15,882 nucleotides of DNA, taken from the NCBI GenBank assembly GCA_902796095.1, contig CADBNP010000098.1, positions 1 to 15,882 on the forward strand, given 5' to 3'. The position numbers and the translations under genes are program-made. Shown here piece by piece: positions 15,827 to 15,882 of the stretch. The notes under the pieces were generated by a model. It was not told the origin of the DNA. It saw only the letters and a list, made by a program, of their open reading frames with translations, and did no database searches. Position 1 is the first letter of the stretch; every line of letters begins with the position of its first letter. Origin of the DNA: an uncultured Aeromonadales bacterium (GTDB lineage Bacteria; Pseudomonadota; Gammaproteobacteria; Enterobacterales; Succinivibrionaceae).

Positions 15827-15848
15827 AATTGTGATGTATATCACGTTT
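15827..15848. promoter_or_regulatory. CRP-like operator TGTGA-N6-TCACG
   Basis: The 22 bases match the E. coli CRP consensus at 18 positions, with TGTGA (15830-15834), a 6-nt spacer, and TCAC (15841-15844) followed by G instead of A. On the plus strand TATAAT (15862-15867) and TATAAA (15867-15872) follow. If the second is the -10, the site centre (15837.5) falls at about -41.5, the class II activator position. That suggests a cAMP-CRP-activated promoter reading right, out of the window. A role for the dead flagellin gene on the other strand is possible because the site is symmetrical. Confidence 0.5.
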
Positions 15849-15882
15849 TAGTACAATTACTTATAATATAAATATACGTGTA

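Larger units (their letters stand above)
15257..15882. other. Intergenic right end: AT-rich leader plus decayed gene region
   Basis: These 626 bases hold no intact gene that I can support. From 15257 to about 15430 the DNA is strongly AT-rich and carries the recC leader, promoter candidates and dyad. From about 15431 to 15750 the composition returns to coding-like values: 15431-15525 shows nothing recognisable, then come the palindrome and the flagellin remnant. From 15750 to 15882 the DNA is AT-rich again, with an inverted repeat, the CRP-like site and -10-like sequences. The coding-like block between AT-rich flanks fits a decayed gene. Confidence 0.6.

Noticed and set aside
15748..15882. 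Sigma-28 flagellar promoter upstream of the flagellin remnant
   Set aside because: Only GCCG of the -10 consensus GCCGATAA can be found (in gagccgtcttt, minus strand), with no TAAA-type -35 at the right distance.

Overview
The window is a stretch of bacterial chromosome, GC-moderate by eye, in which every confident gene lies on the minus strand. Reading in the direction of transcription (right to left) the order is: a decayed flagellin remnant and an AT-rich promoter region (15257-15882), recC (10295-15256), recB (5966-10279), recD (3687-5969), a large MscK/MscM-type mechanosensitive channel gene (296-3565), and the first 72 codons of an AAA-ATPase-like gene that runs off the left edge (1-216). 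No tRNA, rRNA, CRISPR array or complete mobile element was seen.

recC-recB-recD look like one transcription unit: recC and recB are 15 nt apart with a ribosome binding site in the gap, and recB and recD overlap by the four bases ATGA. Together they encode the heterotrimeric RecBCD enzyme (exonuclease V), which unwinds and resects double-strand ends and loads RecA. All helicase motifs of RecB and RecD and the RecB nuclease residues are intact, so the enzyme should be active. The three subunits total 3850 residues, against about 2910 in E. coli, and RecC is by far the most enlarged (1653 against 1122). There is no ptrA between recC and recB, unlike in Escherichia. In RecC, several positions that contact Chi in E. 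coli are different.

A RecBCD rather than AddAB system, an MscK/MscM-type channel and a CRP-like operator point to a gammaproteobacterium. The large subunits and the neighbouring AAA-ATPase-like gene, a family frequent in gut and rumen anaerobes, would fit a lineage such as the Succinivibrionaceae, but that is inference and not shown by the sequence.

The non-coding right end (15257-15882) is the least ordinary part. It holds a candidate recC promoter overlapped by a perfect 7-8-7 dyad, an A8 tract filling the whole space between the recC ribosome binding site and start codon, a 16-bp perfect palindrome, a flagellin pseudogene that appears to join the N- and C-terminal D0 segments with the middle missing, and a strong CRP-like site followed by a -10-like sequence that probably serves a gene beyond the right edge. 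I found no clear evidence of a wholly new system; the best leads are the divergent, enlarged RecC and the flagellin remnant.
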